Assembly (NCBI RefSeq): GCF_008831285.2
Contig: NC_045144.1
Span: 5,850,575 to 5,914,574 of the forward strand
Origin: Nymphaea colorata
Lineage: Eukaryota > Streptophyta > Magnoliopsida > Nymphaeales > Nymphaeaceae
Direction: 5' to 3'
DNA: 64,000 nucleotides
Part shown: positions 34,098 to 47,700 of the stretch, piece by piece
How the letters are laid out: each line of letters opens with the position of its first letter
How positions within the stretch are numbered: the first letter of the stretch is position 1
Translations under genes and position numbers: made by a program
Notes under the pieces: model-generated
What the model was told of the DNA's origin: nothing
The model's database searches: none
Seen by the model: only the letters and a program-made list of their open reading frames with translations

Positions 34098-35222
34098 TTA
34101 GTTCCTACCAAGCGGAAGAGATCTGCAAGAATACGTCTCTTTGAAGTTCGACTTCTTCGAAGATGTAAAAATAGACTCGTATACTTCCTTTGTCGCATTT
34201 GCAGGTGTTCTAATTGTTGTTTTTAATCGCTTTGTCGGCACATCCGAGCCCTTTCCTGTGTCTCCCGCAGACGCGATCTTCCCATTCGTTTCAGCCTTCT
34301 TTTTGTTAGATGAAACAGGCAAGGAGACATCGCACACCACATCAACATTGCCTGCACACTTCACCACATTCTCTACACCGTTATTTCCTGCCTCCCCATT
34401 TCTCCCCTTCTTCTCCTTCTTCTCCCTCAATTTATTCTTCTCCTCTTCCATCCGCAACCTCAAGGCCTTAACTTCCTCCTCATCCCCATTAATCACAATC
34501 TTGTCCAACTCAACGAAATCCCGATGACAAACAAGGCACGCAGTGGACTGGACCTCCTTGACCGCCTTGGCACTGAGAACGTGACCGCAGCCCCGGAGGG
34601 CAAAGAACTTATACTTCCCATTGAACTCAAGACCAGAGATCGGACACTGAAACCTAGTGTTGAAAGTCGCGTCGTCGAATTCCACACCGGGAATCTCCGC
34701 AAGACGGATCGTGATCATGTCCCTCAAACCCCTAATATGCCCAAATTCCTTCGGTAACTTCTTCCCCAAGAGTGCCTCAACCAGCGCCTCCTTGTTGAAC
34801 ACGTTTCCTAGCTGATCGATCACGCACGGCGGCTTCAGCGGCTCGCCGGACAGGCGGCAGGTAGTCCACATCGACAGCCGGGTCTCATTTGGGTCAACCT
34901 TATCCGGTTTCTTCGTAGCATACATGTTGAGGTAGCAATCCCGGGACTCGGCGCCGGTGGCGCCACCATCGCCTCCTCCTCCGAGAGCCCTGAGCCGGAG
35001 AAACAGGGTCGAGAACCGGCGAACGGAAGCGTCCGAGAGCGAAGACAAATCACCCAGCGATTTTCCATTAAGCGAGAAGTAGAAGGAGTCTAGGGTTTCT
35101 GAAAGCGGGAGAAGGGCGAGTTTGAGATCCCGGAGAGTCTGGTTAGGGCTTACCTCGAGAGCTCGGCGACGGGTTCCAGGGATAAAAGACTCGACGAAGA
35201 TCTGGAAATTTTCCGACTCCAT
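34098..35222 (-). CDS. RTF2: Replication termination factor 2 (Rtf2) homologue
   Basis: An intronless frame of 374 codons. The ATG at 35220-35222 was chosen because the open frame extending upstream to 35405 runs past a TATA box and has no family similarity. Residues 1-80 form a ubiquitin-like N-terminal domain (FQIFVESFIPG, TLRDLKLAL, FYFSLNGKSL) typical of plant Rtf2. A Rtf2-type paired RING follows: C122 and C133 in the first half, then C193, C212, H214, C229 and C232 in FQCPISGLEFNG and RGCGHVL...CLVCHRDF. A charged helix and a Lys-rich tail end in SCRSLPLGRN. Family members act at stalled replication forks in yeast and animals. In Arabidopsis RTF2 is essential and affects pre-mRNA splicing. 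It is divergent from the HDA5-like gene and probably nuclear. Confidence 0.95.
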   Translation of the reverse strand: MESENFQIFVESFIPGTRRRALEVSPNQTLRDLKLALLPLSETLDSFYFSLNGKSLGDLSSLSDASVRRFSTLFLRLRALGGGGDGGATGAESRDCYLNMYATKKPDKVDPNETRLSMWTTCRLSGEPLKPPCVIDQLGNVFNKEALVEALLGKKLPKEFGHIRGLRDMITIRLAEIPGVEFDDATFNTRFQCPISGLEFNGKYKFFALRGCGHVLSAKAVKEVQSTACLVCHRDFVELDKIVINGDEEEVKALRLRMEEEKNKLREKKEKKGRNGEAGNNGVENVVKCAGNVDVVCDVSLPVSSNKKKAETNGKIASAGDTGKGSDVPTKRLKTTIRTPANATKEVYESIFTSSKKSNFKETYSCRSLPLGRN

Positions 35223-35323
35223 CTCTTCGAGGGCTTCCAATTCGAAGGGGTTTGAGGAAGATGGGCTTTGAGAGAGGCAACGGAGGAAGAACGAGAAACG
35301 CAGAACAACGCGAGCTCTGGCCG

Positions 35324-35332
35324 TATTTATAT
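35324..35332 (-). promoter_or_regulatory. TATA box of RTF2
   Basis: The minus strand reads ATATAAATA about 100 bp upstream of the RTF2 ATG. The position and sequence fit a plant core promoter and support the shorter start at 35222. Confidence 0.55.
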
Positions 35333-35998
35333 GGGGGAGGAAGCAAGTTTGGTTCGGATTCCGGAGGTCCGGATCCTGACCGCAATTTCGAGTAGGTTGG
35401 TGCAAATGGATCCTATTTGCTGCGGGTCTTAGTGGACCCTAAGCCAAACCAAACGTTAAATACTTCGAGTCAGGCTCGAATTCGGATCCGGGCCCAAACT
35501 GATCTCTTTAATCTTTTCTGGATCGATGTCTAAAAAAGTTTAATTATATTAGCGGATCTGATGACAATAAATGCTAAAAAACTTGGACATAATGAAACTG
35601 CATAAAAAAAGTGAAAAAAAATAAAATAAAACACAAAATCACGTGAGCTTGGGTTTTTATCTGGATGTGAACCAAATTTGATTGTAAGTGATGACCCGAA
35701 CTTAAATTAAATTTGGTTTGACATTTTTGAATCATATTTAGGGTATGTTTGGATTTTATTTAAGCAAATACCAAGATAACCCGGATCAATTTCAAATTAG
35801 ATATTCAATTAACAGTAAAACTGATCTGCTCTCACTGCCCAAGTGAAGGAAGAAATCTGCCTTTCATTTTCTTATGATCTAGCGTTTTTGGATGATGCCC
35901 TTACTACACTGACCTAGTTGAGGTTGAACTTGACTCGAGCTCAACTCGATAAACCGAATATCCGAGTTCGAGCTCAACTCATTTAAGCTCATGTTATT

Positions 35999-36000
<2 letters not shown>

Positions 36001-36050
<50 letters not shown>
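36001..36050. repeat. (AT)25 microsatellite
   Basis: A pure AT run of 50 bp embedded in a CGAGCT-type repeat fragment. Confidence 0.97.
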
Positions 36051-36054
<4 letters not shown>

Positions 36055-37172
36055 TGAAAATAAAAACTACAAAAATAAGTTAAAGTTCATCAAAATTTAC
36101 TGAAAACAAGGAAAACACAAGCTGTGTCAAGCTCACGTAACTAGAACTTGACTTGTTTATAACTCAAGTTTTAATTCAAGCTTGAGTTCAACTTTTTCAT
36201 TAAATGAGTCGAGCTTATGTGCGCGAGTTCAAGCAACTTGTTGTACATCTCCAGTCGTAACAGCCATGAAGGAAAATTACAAGAATCGAGAACAAAACAG
36301 GATCTAGTTTAGACCTCGGCATCGGACCAGCTTGATGTCCGAAACACGAGCCCAGACTCAGCCCAGTTACAATAAAAAAATATTTTCTAAAATATAAAAT
36401 AATTTCTTGAAAATAAAATATATTTTTAATAAGATAAAATTAATTTTTATTTGCGAAATGGAGCCCCATCATGCCAACCTGGTCCAGTTTTTTTGCGTAC
36501 GGGTACCAATTGAATACTCAGCCCGATGCGTAGGTCTAATCTAGTTCACTCAAGCTAAGTGAGACGTAGTAGTGGTTTGAACCAAGCTTGTTAGCTGGAT
36601 TCCGACCTCAAACCATGATAATCATAGGTGCAAATAGGGATATTGTCAATAAAACTGATTAGATCATATAGGGATATCCAATCGAACTGCTTCAAAAAAA
36701 AAATAGATATAAAAAACAATTAATATCCAGTCAAGAAATCAGATGAGATTTGATTCAAAAACAAGCATCCAATTGGTTTCAAATTTGTATTTAAATAAAT
36801 ATTGATTGGATTCAGATTTAGTTTTAAATAACTTTCTTGTACCAACATCCAAACATTTTTGAAACTCGGTCCTTAACATTGTGTCATGTGGTTTGGTAAA
36901 AGTTGGATTCGGATTCGGATCCGACTTTAGAGGTCAGATTTGGATCAAATTCGTAGTATGCATTTAGATTTAGAATCAGACTATGGTACTAGACCCGAAT
37001 CTGTTTCTTCACTGAATTCAAATCCAAAATATGTGAACATACAAAGAGCCAACATGGTTAAGACTTTTGGGTGGAGTGGGGTTCGACCCACCACCAGAAA
37101 AAGACTGAACCCGCACTCAACCATTTATCTTTTAGGGTACAGGACTTGCGTCGGTGTCTCGAGATATCGAAA

Positions 37173-37298
37173 GAGTGTATATGATTCAAATTTAATCCAT
37201 TAACGTGCAAATTTCCTATTAAAATTTTGCATTTTGAGTGTATATGATTCAAATTTAATCCATTAACATGCAAATTTCCTATTAAAATTTTGCATTTT
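37173..37298. repeat. 63-bp tandem duplication
   Basis: Two head-to-tail copies begin GAGTGTATATGATTCAAATT at 37173 and 37236. They differ at one position (ACGTGC against ACATGC), so the duplication is recent. Confidence 0.93.
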
Positions 37299-38771
37299 GC
37301 AACTATTTCCTGCAAAACTAACTTCTACAGTCGTTGTCTCTTATATACAAATGCCTGTGAAGCTCCAGAAAACTGCATTTTTATTATACACAACCAGATT
37401 TGAAGCCTAAGAAGAACCCAAACCATATAAAATAGTGCAAACATGATGAAAATTTTGGTGTTTAGTAATTGCACCAAGAACCCTATGCTGGGTCCAGCGT
37501 CGTGAAAATCTGATCGGGAACTGAATGGGCCAAGCTGCCGATCTGGTAACTCGTTGGATTGAGAATCTCAATTGAAACAACTGAAAATCCACAAAAAGAA
37601 TTAAAAATCTATTTTTTCATAAGTAAATGGAAATATATAAAATTAATTAAAAAATAACTTATATATAATAGGTTACATGATATTTTTAAATTAATAACTC
37701 TTATCGTAAATCCTCGCTTTTAGAGTTGAGTATAGTATTGAAGATTGTAAAGAATCTTCTATGAACTATAAATAAAGTTGTTAAATAGTTAGTTGTCATG
37801 GTTCTTAGTCATTTTATTTTGAAACCCAAGCAGGAGAGGTAGGTTGGAAAAACCAAGAGCTAAGCTAGTGTGGAAGTGGGCTAATGAATTTTCAAGAGCT
37901 TATAAAAACTGTTTTAAGTGAAAGCGGCCTTGGTTCTTAGTCTTTTTTAGTAGGCTGGGCCGGCCCGAATGAAAGCACGGCTTGGGCCAGATAAAAATTT
38001 TATTGTTAATTTTAAAACTTTATATTTATATATTTTTATTTATATTATATATATATATATATATTTGAATTTTTTTTATATTAAAACTGAACCATGTTGG
38101 GTTGAACCCATTTCGTGTTGGCCAGGACCCGGCCGCCAAAATTGAGCCGGGCTTGCTTGGCTTGATGCTCACTTCTAATCAGAATTGAAAATGTTAAGGA
38201 GCAAATTGATATCCGCCAAACCAGAGTGAGTCATATTGTTATAACAATGAAATTTAATTTGATGGATCTGCCACCATTTAGTTCATATGGAACTTTTTTT
38301 TTTGTGATAATGCGACCAATTTTAGGATGGCCGTGTGAAATGGGAACAAAACGGGAAGATTGAGCGGATTCTTTTTTGTCGGAGGCAACAGAGGGTCTCT
38401 GTGGGGGATTTTTTTTTTTTTTTTTTGAACTTCGGAATTTCTGGAGAGTTGGAATTGGAACAAAAGCGGCGCCTGAGCAGGAAAACAAAATGTTTTCCCT
38501 CCAATCAAAGTGGGACCCATTCCAAAGGAGAAGCTCTCAGCAATTTTGTGGCTGTTTCTTTTTCCTGAGGAAACCATTTTTGTATGGTTTCATTGGTAAT
38601 CTGTCTGGTCTCATTGGGAAGGGGGAAAACTCGTTCTGCTCTCTCCCTCTCTCTCTGTGGGACGCGGAGTTGCTGCTCGTTGGCAACTCGTTTCCGTCTG
38701 TCTGCTGCTGAAAGGGTATCAGTTTGTTCTATTTTATTTTCTTTCTTGGCGGAGGTGAGAGAGAGGGAGAA

Positions 38772-41700
38772 ATGGATTCTTGCGGAGGGAAGAAAGGACC
38801 CGTTGGCCTCGCTTACGACGAAAGGATGTGTGCCCACTTCGATCCAAGGGAGGATCCCCACCCGGAAGATCCACAAAGGATCAAAGCTGTCTGGGAAATG
38901 CTTCAATCAGAAGGAATTCCAGAGAGGTAGTCGAAAAGAAAATTCTTTCTAACTCGATAACCACAGTTCTTGGACATGCATCATCCATAATGGAATCCTT
39001 TCCAACTTTGCTTTTCCCGGATCATCTATATTTTGAAAAGGTCCATTTATTTGTATTATTCTTCTGGGCACGAGTTCTTCAGAAGTAACTCATTGGTTGA
39101 TTCATGAATCGACAATTTTACAGTTTCTGCAGTTTGAAATTTTCGTGGGTTTTTGGTTACAAAAGTTAATTTTTTCTAGAAATTGAATGTGATAATCCTT
39201 TCATTACTTTTAATTGTTTACTAGAATTTTGGTTTATGTGTCTTATAGTTCTGTTTTGGTGATCGTTTAGGTGTGTAGTGATGAAAGCTAAGTCGGCAGA
39301 TGAAAAGAATATTGCGCTGGTTCATTCCCAAAAGCACGTTGATTTCATAAGGACCATTAGCTCTAAGGGGTTGGACGCAAAAAGGGGGAAAATAGCATCG
39401 AGGTTTAATTCAATATATTTCAACAAGGGGTCGTCTGAAGCAGCATTTTTAGCGGCTGGTTCGGTTTTGGAGGTATCACGTTTCTTCTCATTTCTATTCT
39501 ATCTTTTCACTGTTCTGAGATGCTTAATGGTCGACCTCGTTTCACATCATTGGTCATGCATGCTCTGTTTCGCGACACACAGTAGAAATAGATAGGTGAG
39601 AACTCTAGAAAACCTGTGTTTCTTTTCGCAAGAGGAAGCAGGATCAAACTTAACCCATCCCATGTCTACGAGCCGTACAGCTACTGGTCTGCCTTCTCCA
39701 GGGAACCATTGGCATGTCGCAACCATTTAAAGTTATCGTATTAGGAAGGGATCACACGTAACAGTTGGATTACTCGCTGCCCAACTGATTCTCAGAAAAT
39801 TTCAGAACGAGACCAAACTCGTTATTTGTCCTTCGATACTGTCCAACCTCAATACCTTCTGCAAGCACGTGCAATTTTCTGGCCTTTAAACTTAGCGAGA
39901 CTACAAAAACTTGTCACACCTTTTAAGAAGCGCCATATGGCTTTGTAGTTCACCACTTCCTCGTGTTCATGGCCAAAAAATGCTCATGGAATGGCATCGA
40001 TGGCATCCTCCTTGAGAGATTGTGCTGCCACTCTTAGCTTCTGAAGATCTGCAAGTATTTCATTGTTCATACCACCATCAATTACCTAACACCGCATTGG
40101 ACTGTTCAAGGTGGCTGACCTTCAGAAAGTTCACTCGTGGTAGGTACCATATCAACTACTCACCAAGTGATGCCCCAAATAGGTCAACCTTTTAAAACAG
40201 CCTCTGCATCCATATGGACAAGCAAGAGACAACCTGGCACACTGAAGCAATTTAGTCGTCAAAAAAACAGAAAGAAAGTGACACGAAATGGATTGAAGCA
40301 CCAATCCTGAGCTTGTGGTTAGCTTATATCCAATTCAGTTGAACAGGACGTCTGCTACCGTTAGGTACCTGAGACTGAGAGTCCATTAAGAACTGTAGAA
40401 ACAAAATGTGCACGAGAGTAGAAGAAAGCACACAGATGTAACGTGGAAAACCCTCGACTCGAGGGAAGAAAAACCACGGGTGAGGAGGTCTGGTGCCCAC
40501 TAGCCTCCAGATACTCTCTCTCTTCAACACTTCATTAACACAAAGATTAGGGTTTACAGAAGTATAAGTAGTCCTAATTAGGACAAACCGGATCGGGTAC
40601 GGATCCGGACCCGAACAACAAAACCCGTCAACACTCCCCCTCAAGTTGGGCATACATATCAAACATGCCCAACTTGGATACATTTCTCTCAAATGGAGTT
40701 ACACTTAAGGCCTTGGTTAGGACATCAGCAGTTTGGTCTTCAGACTTCATGTAAGGTAGCGTTAATTCCTTAGCATCAATTCTTTCTCTGATGAAGTGAC
40801 GGTCGATCTCCACATGCTTTGTTCGATCATGAAGAACCGGGTTGTTAGCCAAGTTAATTGCAGACTTATTATCACAATACATCCTCGTAGGCCCTTCAAT
40901 CTCTATTCCAATATCTGTCAGTAAGATCTTCAGCCATAACAATTCTGATACCCCAGTAGCCACAGCCCTATATTCAGCCTCTGCACTCGAGCGGGAACAC
41001 ACATCTTGTCTCTTGCTTCTCCAAACAACCAAATTCCCCCCCAAGTAGACGCAGTATCCTGAAGTAGATCTTCTGGTGTCAACACAGCCTGCCCAGTCTG
41101 CATCAGAATACCCTTCAACTTCAATAGATCTTTGTTGCACATATAGAAGTCCCTTTCCGGGATTCTTCTTCAAGTAGCACAAAATTCTATCTACAGCCTT
41201 CAAGTGCATATCTGTAGGTGCATGCATGAACTGGCTCATCACATTTACAGCAAATGTGATATCAGGTCTAGTCAGAGTGAGATAAATCAGTTTGCCAACT
41301 AGACGTTGATATCTCCCTTTAGCTTCTTCACCCAACAGTTCTCCATCTTTGCTACCAAGTTTATGCCCAGCATCTATAGGAGTAGAGGCTGGTCTGCATC
41401 CCAGTTTTCCTGTCTCCTTTAGTAGATCCAGGGTATACTTCCTTTGACTAAGTACAAGAGTTGTACCTGATCTAGCAATTTCAATACCCAGAAAATACTT
41501 CAGCTTACCAAGATCTTTTAGATCGAATTCAGTAGATAGTAAACCCTTTAATCTTGCTATCTCTTCCTTATCATCACCTGTAACAATCATATCATCAACA
41601 TAAACCAATAGTAGAGTAACTTTACTCTCTCTTCTCTTTACAAACAGGGTATGATCTCCATTTCCTTGTTTGTAGCCATGTTTCTTCATAACAAGTCTGA

Positions 41701-44700
41701 GCCGTTCAAACCATGCTCGGGGAGACTGTTTCAGTCCATACAAAGCTTTCTTCAATTTACAGCATTTTCCAGGCTTCTCAAAACCTGGTGGCATGCACAT
41801 GTACACTTCCTCTTCGAGATCTCCATTGAGAAAGGCATTTTTTACATCAAGTTGGCACATCTTCCAACCCTTCAACACCGCCAATGAAATAATAACTCTA
41901 ACAGTCTTCATCTTTGCAACATGAGCAAACGTCTCTAAGTAGTCGATCCTATATTTCTGACTGAACCCCTTGGCCACCAATCGTGCTTTGTACCTTTCAA
42001 TGCTACCATCTGGTTTGTACTTAACAGTGTAGACCCACTTCGACCCAACCAAGTGGGCTGCTTCAGGAATATCAACCACCTCCCATGTCTGATTTCTGTC
42101 TAAAGCTTCCATCTCTTCTTTCATTGCATGAGACCACTTAGTGTCACCCTGAGCCTCTGTAGCATTCCTGGGAATCACAACCACAGCCAAGGAGGATACA
42201 AAACATTTATAGTCAGTGCTCAATCTAGAGTAAGATACGAAGTTACCAATAGGGTGCTGGGTACATGACCTGACCCCCTTTCTCAAGGCAATAGGAAGAT
42301 CCTCCTTTTCTTTTCCAACATCTTGCTTCTGAACACGACTTGGATCATCCAAGGAAGAAGTAGGATTGGGATTCGGTGTAACCTCCTCATCATCAATCAC
42401 CTTGTCAGTACAAGCTCTTTTCCTGGAATACACCTGTCCAAACATACGATTACCCTCTTGTTCTGTCACCAAAGGATGCTCTCCCTCCTTCTCCTGTTCA
42501 TGTACATCAGTAGTCGTCCCCTCTTCATCTTTGCCATCTTCATCTTTGCCAAGCACCTTGGCAACAGGATTCTCTTCACGCCTGTAATCCATAAAGTCTG
42601 TAAACTGAATTTCCTGTGTGGGAGAATACTCTTCCTTAGACATTAATTTCTCCCCCTGAAGAGAATTCTCACCAAAATAGGAGACATGTTCCAAGAATGT
42701 GACATCTTTGGTAATGTGAAGACGACCAGTGGTAGGATCTAGACATTTATAACCTTTTTGAGTGGAAGAATACCCAAGAAAGACGCCCTTAATAGATTTG
42801 GGATCAAGTTTTTTCACATTGGGGCTGTGGTTATGTATGAAACACACACATCCAAAGACTCGAGGAGGAAGATGAAAAGGTTGACTACTCCCTGGAAGCA
42901 TAGAGTATGGAGTACGACCCTTTAGCACACGACTGGGCATGCGATTAATCAAGTAGACACTAGTAAGGATTGCATCACCCCAATAGTATTTTGGGAGATG
43001 TCTTTGGAACAGTATGGCTCGGGTGACATTGAGCAACTGACGATTTTTCCTCTCAGCAACCCCATTTTGAGGGGGGGTATAACTACAGGATGTCTCATGA
43101 ACAATCCCCCTCTTTCGAAAGAATTCTTCAACAGTGAGACACAGATATTCACGAGCATTATCAGACCGAAAAGTCTTGACAGAATTTCCATATTGGTTTT
43201 CCACTAGGAGGATGAAAGTTTCAATAATGTGAGGCACCTCACTACGATCTTTCAACAAATACACAAAGGTACATCTTGAATAATCATCTATAAAGGTTAT
43301 AAAGTATTGAAAACCACCACGAGAATGAATGCCCGAAGGCCCCCACACATCAGAATGAACCAAGGAGAAAGCTTTATTAGAACGACTATTTGAAATTGGA
43401 TAAGAAGCTCTAACATGCTTCGCAAACTGACACACATCACATGATAACATGGAAATGTTTAAACTAGAACATAGTTCAGGGAACAAATGTTTCAAAATCC
43501 CAAATGGGAGATGACCAAGGCGTTCATGCCAAAACAAAAATAACTGACGATTCTCTTCCTCCTTCTTCTCTGTTCTGCTGACTGCTGACATAAGAGCTGT
43601 GACAACGCGTATAGGAAGCCGATACAGCCCATCAGACACCAAACCAATCCCAATCCTCTTTCCTGTCACCAAGTCCTGCAAAACACAACGTTTTTCAGAA
43701 AATATAAGCTCTCACTTCAGTTCCTTGGTAATCTTACTAACAGATAACAAATTTAAGGGAAGATGAGGAACATGTAAGGCATCATGAACTAAAAAATTAT
43801 TTAACAAGGAAAGACTCCCTTTCCCTGCCACTGAAGTAAAGGAACCATCGGCAAGGGACACACGTTCCTTTCCCGAGGATAGCTTGTAGTCATGGAAAAG
43901 CTTGGGGTTGCCAGTCATGTGATGAGTGGCACCGCTGTCAACAATCCATTCACCCATAGAAGAAGTACCTTCTCCCCCTGAAACAGCCAATGCCTGATTG
44001 ATCTTCACCTCATCTGGTGTATCTGCCTGACCAACATCAATCTTGCTCAAATATGCTCGTAGCTCACGAATCTGCTCTGCAGAAATAGAACCTTTCCCAT
44101 CACTCAGACTTGTTGCGGACGATACAGGCTTCTTCTCACTCGAAGACCTCCCCCTACTATCCTTCTTCTCTGGATACAGGTCCCAACAAAAATCCCTAGT
44201 ATGACCAAGTTTTTTGCAATGAGTACATTTTCGGGAAGAACGAGGAGTTCCCACAGGGGCACGGCTAACATAGGCAGACTGTTCTTCCCCCTTTCGTCCA
44301 CTAGAGAGCAGCCTTCTCTGTTCTTCAGCTTCAACACGGGAATAGACATCTTCAATACTAAATGATTCGTCAGAGTTAAGAATCTGACTCCTTATATTTT
44401 CAAAGTCATCATTCAGTCCGGATAAGAAAAGGAATACCCTGTTTTCCCATTTATCAGTCATGTACTGCATCTGGTCGTGAGGACACCTCCATGGAATATC
44501 AGAGTGATAGTCAAGGTCCTCCCACTTAGATTTTAATGCTGCATAAAAGTCTGCAACCGAGAGAGCACCTTGTCGCAGGGAATACACATCCTTCATAAGT
44601 TGATACACACGAACTTTCCTTTTCTTTTGGCCATACATCTGCTCCAAAATAATCCACATATCCCTTGCAGTCTTCTTACGAAGAATGAGGGGTTGGATAT

Positions 44701-47700
44701 CCGGGGACACTGAATTGACAATCCAGGTTTTGACCTGGTTGTCTTCAAGAAACCATGTATCCCAAGCCAGACTATCTGCAGCAGGTTCAACCTTTCTCCC
44801 ATTCACATAGGCAATGCGTCCTCGCCCAGCAATCCCCATGGTAATCGCAGCAGACCATCGGGAATAGTTCTCCTTGATAAGTTGAATGGTGGTAACCTGA
44901 ACCGGTACATGATCAGTCCGCACAGACACAACATCAGGCAGAGTAGTGTTGACTGAAGAAGAAGACGAGTCAGCCATGATCACGAGGTAGAAGTGGCTGC
45001 CAAAGAACACACACAGCAGCAGTAACCGAGAGAAGAGGTGAGATGACGCAGTCGGGGATCAACGGCGGAAGCGGCGGGAGCTGCGGAAGCAGCAGGACGC
45101 GGCGGAAGCAGAGGGCCGCGCTTGGCAGCGCGCGCCGAGAAGAGGCGACGGCGTCGGACGTCGGCGTCGGTGGTCGGACGTCAGCGTCGGCAGAGGCGTC
45201 AGCAGAGACGTTGGCGTCGGCAGTCACGACACCAGCGACGCAGCAGCGGTCACAGCCACGGCAGGGCAGCGACGGAGGCAGTCACGCGGCCACGGTGCGG
45301 CGACAGCGGCGGTGGTCACGGTCACGGCCAGGACAGCGGCGGCGCAGCAAGGGCAGCGGCGGCGGTGGTGGTAGCGACGGCGGTAGCGGCGGCGGCAGTC
45401 AGGGTTGGAACTTCACAACCATAGAACAAAAAACAGATTTTGTTTTCTCCAAGTCCGACGGCTCTGATACCATGTAGAAACAAAATGTGCACGAGAGTAG
45501 AAGAAAGCACACAGATGTAACGTGGAAAACCCTCGACTCGAGGGAAGAAAAACCACGGGTGAGGAGGTCTGGTGCCCACTAGCCTCCAGACACTCTCTCT
45601 CTTCAACACTTCATTAACACAAAGATTAGGGTTTACAGAAGTATAAGTAGTCCTAATTAGGACAAACCGGATCGGGTACGGATCCGGACCCGAACAACAA
45701 AACCCGTCAACAAGAACAAAAGCAAGTAAATGGTTTTCCTGGCCTGGCCTCAGGATTGTTTTGATATAACAAGATCTTTTGCATTTTCTTTGAATTTTGC
45801 ACCACCTTCTAGAATGGAATGGTCCATGTTTCTCCAATAAATTTGTCGGAAAAATGAAAGTGAATTGACCATGTATATGAATTAATAAAGATTTTCTCAG
45901 GTCTTCATAGTTAACCATGGTTTTTGTAAAAAGTCAAGGACATCTGATCTGGTCCCATATTCTCCTAATAAAGCAGGCTAAAGGAAAATATATTGCATCG
46001 TCTTAATTTCTTGGTCATATATTATAAACAATGTCTTTTAAACAATCCAAAATCCAAGTTAATGATGTCTTTCTTGTATCAGAAGCCAATTGAAAGCATT
46101 GTGAATTATAATTAGTAGCTGAACATACTTCCTAATCCTAACCTACATTGACCTCAACAATAGATAGAGGGCAGTTTACCTGTATGTCATTTTTGATCTG
46201 CTGAAAAGTAGAAAGACTATAATTAGCTCTGAAAGGACAACTTGATAAGTCATGAAGAGATTACAACCCCTTCACCATTGTTCTTGTCTAGAAATTCCCT
46301 AACAAGAGAAAAATAGTCAATTTTAGCCTCCTTAGGGGAAAAAAAAGGAACCAAGGCATTAATGGCCAACATATCTTGGTGCTATCTAAGATTTTTTGTT
46401 CCTAGAAAACCAAGCTTCTCCAACCTCACTTAAGATGATTATGGATTTTTTCTTATCAATCAGCAGCCATATTTCTGTGCAGATTCTCAAGCTGCATTTA
46501 GGAAAAACTGACAAGGTGGCCTTTGTTTCACATAAAAAGTAAAGGATCATCTGTATAAGTATAGTTCTAATTGAAGGACCATATACTGTAGGGAACCCAT
46601 AGTACATCTTTCTTCTCTTGCAATCATCAAGAAAGTCTCTCAATCAGCCTAATAAATAAGTGTGAGGAAGTAGGTTAAGGTTAGTCATGAGCCTAAGTTT
46701 CTTACTCTGATAAAATTACAGATTACACGGATTAATGCTATACAATACTCCTTGCTTACCCTATATGCATCAAATTTCTGCTTCTAGATTTGTTCTTTCA
46801 CAAGTATGAAACTTATCGAGTTTAGGCATAATTCAACTTCTTTCATCCAAGAGCAAAATGTTACCTGCATGATGGATTGTACTGTTCACAGATCTTTGTG
46901 GTACTTTGTGATGTTCTGGTGAACATCATAAAAGGTCATCTGAGTTCAGAGAGTAGCTTTGAGACTTTTGACTACTTTGAACCTCAGGCTTGAACTTGCA
47001 GAAGTAGCAAATCTTGATGTTTTGTAACTAAGATGTAAGAAGTGCGGGTGAAGAATGATAGGAAGAGTATTAGATGAATAGGTAAGCAGACAAGAATAGG
47101 CAAACCTGTAATGTGTATTGATAGAACAGGAGAAAATAACAAGGCTTCTAAGATAATTTATATCTCATTAAAAAAATTTTGTATTCTTTTTAACACCTGC
47201 AGATATATGACAGCTTATTGGAAGTGTTGATAGATTGTGGGTTTCGGGTCCGGATCCATACCCGACCCGCCTTGTAGCCCGTTTTGGGCTCTACTTAAGT
47301 CATGTAACCCTAATCCTTATGAGTTAATGATAATCTTTAGAGAGAGAGAGTCTGGCTGCTAGTGGGCACCAACTCCTCCTCATTCGTGGTTTTTTCTCCC
47401 TCGTGTTGAGGGTTTTTCCACGTTACATCGTGATCATTGTTTCTCTTCTTCTTCGTCTTGTTCGTATTTCTACATGGTATCAGAGCCGTGAAGTTCCGGC
47501 GTTTTTGGTTGTCTTTTGCCCGTGTTAGAGGAGAATCGCCCGACACTGTTCATCGTCTCGCCCGTGCCCGACGCTCGTGCCCGAGCGTCGTCTGTCACCC
47601 CGCCGCCGTCTCCGCCCAGCGCCGCCCTGATCAACGCCGATCAGGATTCCGCCGTCTCCGCCTAGCGACGCCCTGGTTAGCGCAGCCGCTTCCGCCCAGC

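Larger units (their letters stand above)
35333..38771. other. Divergent intergenic region between RTF2 and HDA5-like gene
   Basis: It contains CGAGCT-type repeat fragments (35900-36240) around a pure (AT)25 run, ATGTCAA-family MITE remnants (about 36635-36980), a 63-bp tandem pair (37173-37298), and a (TA)n at about 38041-38063. The stretch 38600-38771 is pyrimidine-rich and likely the HDA5 leader. No gene is seen. Confidence 0.55.
40394..45712 (-). mobile_element. Copia LTR retrotransposon A, full length, one nonsense codon
   Basis: A 5.3-kb element on the minus strand with 240-bp LTRs, a tRNA-iMet primer site, a polypurine tract (GAGGGGGAG on the minus strand, ending at 40634) and the target duplication AGAAC (40389-40393 and 45713-45717). 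The two LTRs differ at one position by eye. Gene order is gag, protease, integrase, reverse transcriptase, RNase H, which is Copia order. Its LTRs and proteins are clearly related to element B, so they are subfamilies of one lineage. Confidence 0.96.

Noticed and set aside
34141-34527. Plus-strand frames inside RTF2
   Set aside because: They are antisense shadows of the RTF2 coding sequence in other frames.
35223-35405. Longer N-terminus of RTF2
   Set aside because: The extension crosses a TATA box and has no Rtf2 similarity. The ATG at 35222 begins the ubiquitin-like domain.
45043-45477. Gly/Ser/Arg-rich frames at the start of element A
   Set aside because: They lie in the GC-rich triplet-repeat leader, are low complexity on every frame, and have no homology.
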